Origin: Acidobacteriota bacterium
GTDB taxonomy: Bacteria > Acidobacteriota > Terriglobia > UBA7540
Assembly (NCBI GenBank): GCA_021789565.1
Contig: JAJYJL010000253.1
Location: 585 to 8,716 of the forward strand
Direction of reading: 5' to 3'
Length of the DNA: 8,132 nt
This document shows, one piece after another, positions 7,727-8,132 of the stretch. A model generated the notes under the pieces. The model was not told the origin of the DNA. It did not search any database and worked only from the letters and a program-made list of their open reading frames with translations. The number at the start of each line of letters is the position of its first letter. The first letter of the stretch is position 1. The position numbers and the translations under genes were made by a program.

Positions 7727-7856
7727 GTCTCAACGCTCTCCCCTAAGTCAACAGGATTCAACGAAATGCTTCCAATAGGGCATCAATACTGTCTCTGAAC
7801 GCGATTCTATTAGTTCTATCGATTCCCGCTAAGTCTGCCTAGTGCTCTATAGAAAC

Positions 7857-7876
7857 AGACACCAAATAGACACCAA
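7857..7876 (+). repeat. Direct repeat AGACACCAA x2, 11-bp period
   Basis: Identical 9-mers lie at 7857-7865 and 7868-7876, separated by AT, about one helical turn apart. They begin 131 bases to the right of the tRNA 3'-end fragment, on the side where an integrated element is predicted. Short tandem 9-11-bp repeats next to an att core are typical of integrase arm-binding sites. The function is inferred from layout only; two copies of a 9-mer could also be chance. Confidence 0.45.
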
Positions 7877-7988
7877 GAGAGCTGATCGAGAAACTCCGAT
7901 CCGCTGCAGCCACCACGCCAGATCCGTTTTGATCACGCTGTCTCCCCGGTATCTCACAGAAAACAGATTCTACGCCATTGCTTGCGGA

Positions 7989-8108
7989 ATGACCACTGTG
8001 GCCAGCAAACCGCAGCCGTTTCGGAAGTCTTGGTGGGGGAGGCTGCGCGAAGCTGCTGCGGAGGCCAGTCTGGTGCGGGTGCCGATGAGAGTGAGGGGCG
8101 AGGTCTAA
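7989..8108 (+). CDS. Possible small basic protein (hypothetical, 39 residues)
   Basis: A short frame starting at ATG 7989 encodes 39 residues, rich in Arg/Lys with a KSWWGRLREAAAEA segment that could form an amphipathic helix. The same frame is open back to 7842, but the upstream part overlaps the direct repeat. No good Shine-Dalgarno sequence precedes the ATG (only GCGGA, directly adjacent). I do not recognise the protein. It may be a genuine small gene, the tail of a decayed gene, or a chance frame in the GC-richer end of the window. Confidence 0.2.
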   Translation: MTTVASKPQPFRKSWWGRLREAAAEASLVRVPMRVRGEV

Positions 8109-8132
8109 TTTCGAGGCGTGAATTTCAGCGTG

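Larger units (their letters stand above)
7581..8132. other. Gene-poor right-hand region with att-like structure
   Basis: About 550 bases follow the lipoprotein stop without a confident gene. From left to right they hold a small palindrome CAGCTT-CA-AAGCTG (7663-7676, no T-run, not a convincing terminator), a tRNA 3'-end fragment (7706-7726), paired TCAAC repeats ten bases apart (7748 and 7758), an AGACACCAA direct repeat (7857-7876) and a possible tiny ORF (7989-8108). By hand count, 7741-7860 is about 43% GC, against 55% in the last part of the lipoprotein gene (7501-7560). The open frame that starts at 7842 runs through the direct repeat and has no recognisable protein signature in its first half. 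Confidence 0.6.

Noticed and set aside
7706..7780. A complete tRNA gene on the - strand
   Set aside because: Only positions 56-76 are present; the T54-T55 pair, the 5' T-stem strand, anticodon arm and 5' acceptor strand are missing from the adjacent sequence.
7842..7988. N-terminal extension of the small ORF at the right end
   Set aside because: The upstream part of the open frame crosses the AGACACCAA direct repeat and has no protein-like pattern, so it looks like non-coding DNA that happens to lack stops.

Overview
The window carries three complete or nearly complete genes, all on the + strand, followed by about 550 bases without a convincing gene. The genes are a nucleotide-sugar epimerase cut off at its 5' end, a very large secreted glycoside hydrolase family 38 (alpha-mannosidase-type) enzyme, and a large predicted lipoprotein with tandem Ig-like/TIG-like modules, a glutamine-amidotransferase-like fold and a C-terminal NodB-type polysaccharide deacetylase domain. 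Coding DNA is moderately GC-rich. The Ig-like consensus (SPxxxSL, SVTWAVNG, GTISTAGVYTAP) is of a kind abundant in secreted proteins of Acidobacteriota, so I infer a free-living acidobacterium or similar soil/sediment organism. This taxonomic call rests on protein style only.

Layout: 1-933 epimerase (5' partial); 934-1091 leader with a well-placed ribosome binding site for the next gene; 1092-4556 GH38 enzyme with signal peptide and an N-terminal rhamnogalacturonan-lyase-like sandwich domain; 4557-4730 spacer with a small hairpin; 4731-7580 multidomain lipoprotein deacetylase, probably starting at TTG; 7581-8132 intergenic sequence. The genes share a carbohydrate theme: sugar-nucleotide supply in the cytoplasm, glycan hydrolysis outside the inner membrane, and glycan deacetylation at the cell surface. 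Spacers of about 160-175 bases leave open whether they form one operon.

The least obvious feature is in the last 550 bases. Positions 7706-7726, read on the - strand, match the 3' end of a tRNA gene from C56 of the T loop through the encoded CCA, and the match stops abruptly there. The acceptor strand fits a tRNA-Leu-type 5' end GCGGAAG. Such fragments are the classic scar left where a tyrosine-integrase element has inserted into a tRNA gene. Its orientation predicts that the element lies to the right. On that side the DNA drops to about 43% GC, and a 9-bp direct repeat with 11-bp period (AGACACCAA twice) resembles integrase arm sites. I infer that the right edge of this window enters an integrated element or its remnant, while the three carbohydrate genes are in the flanking chromosome.
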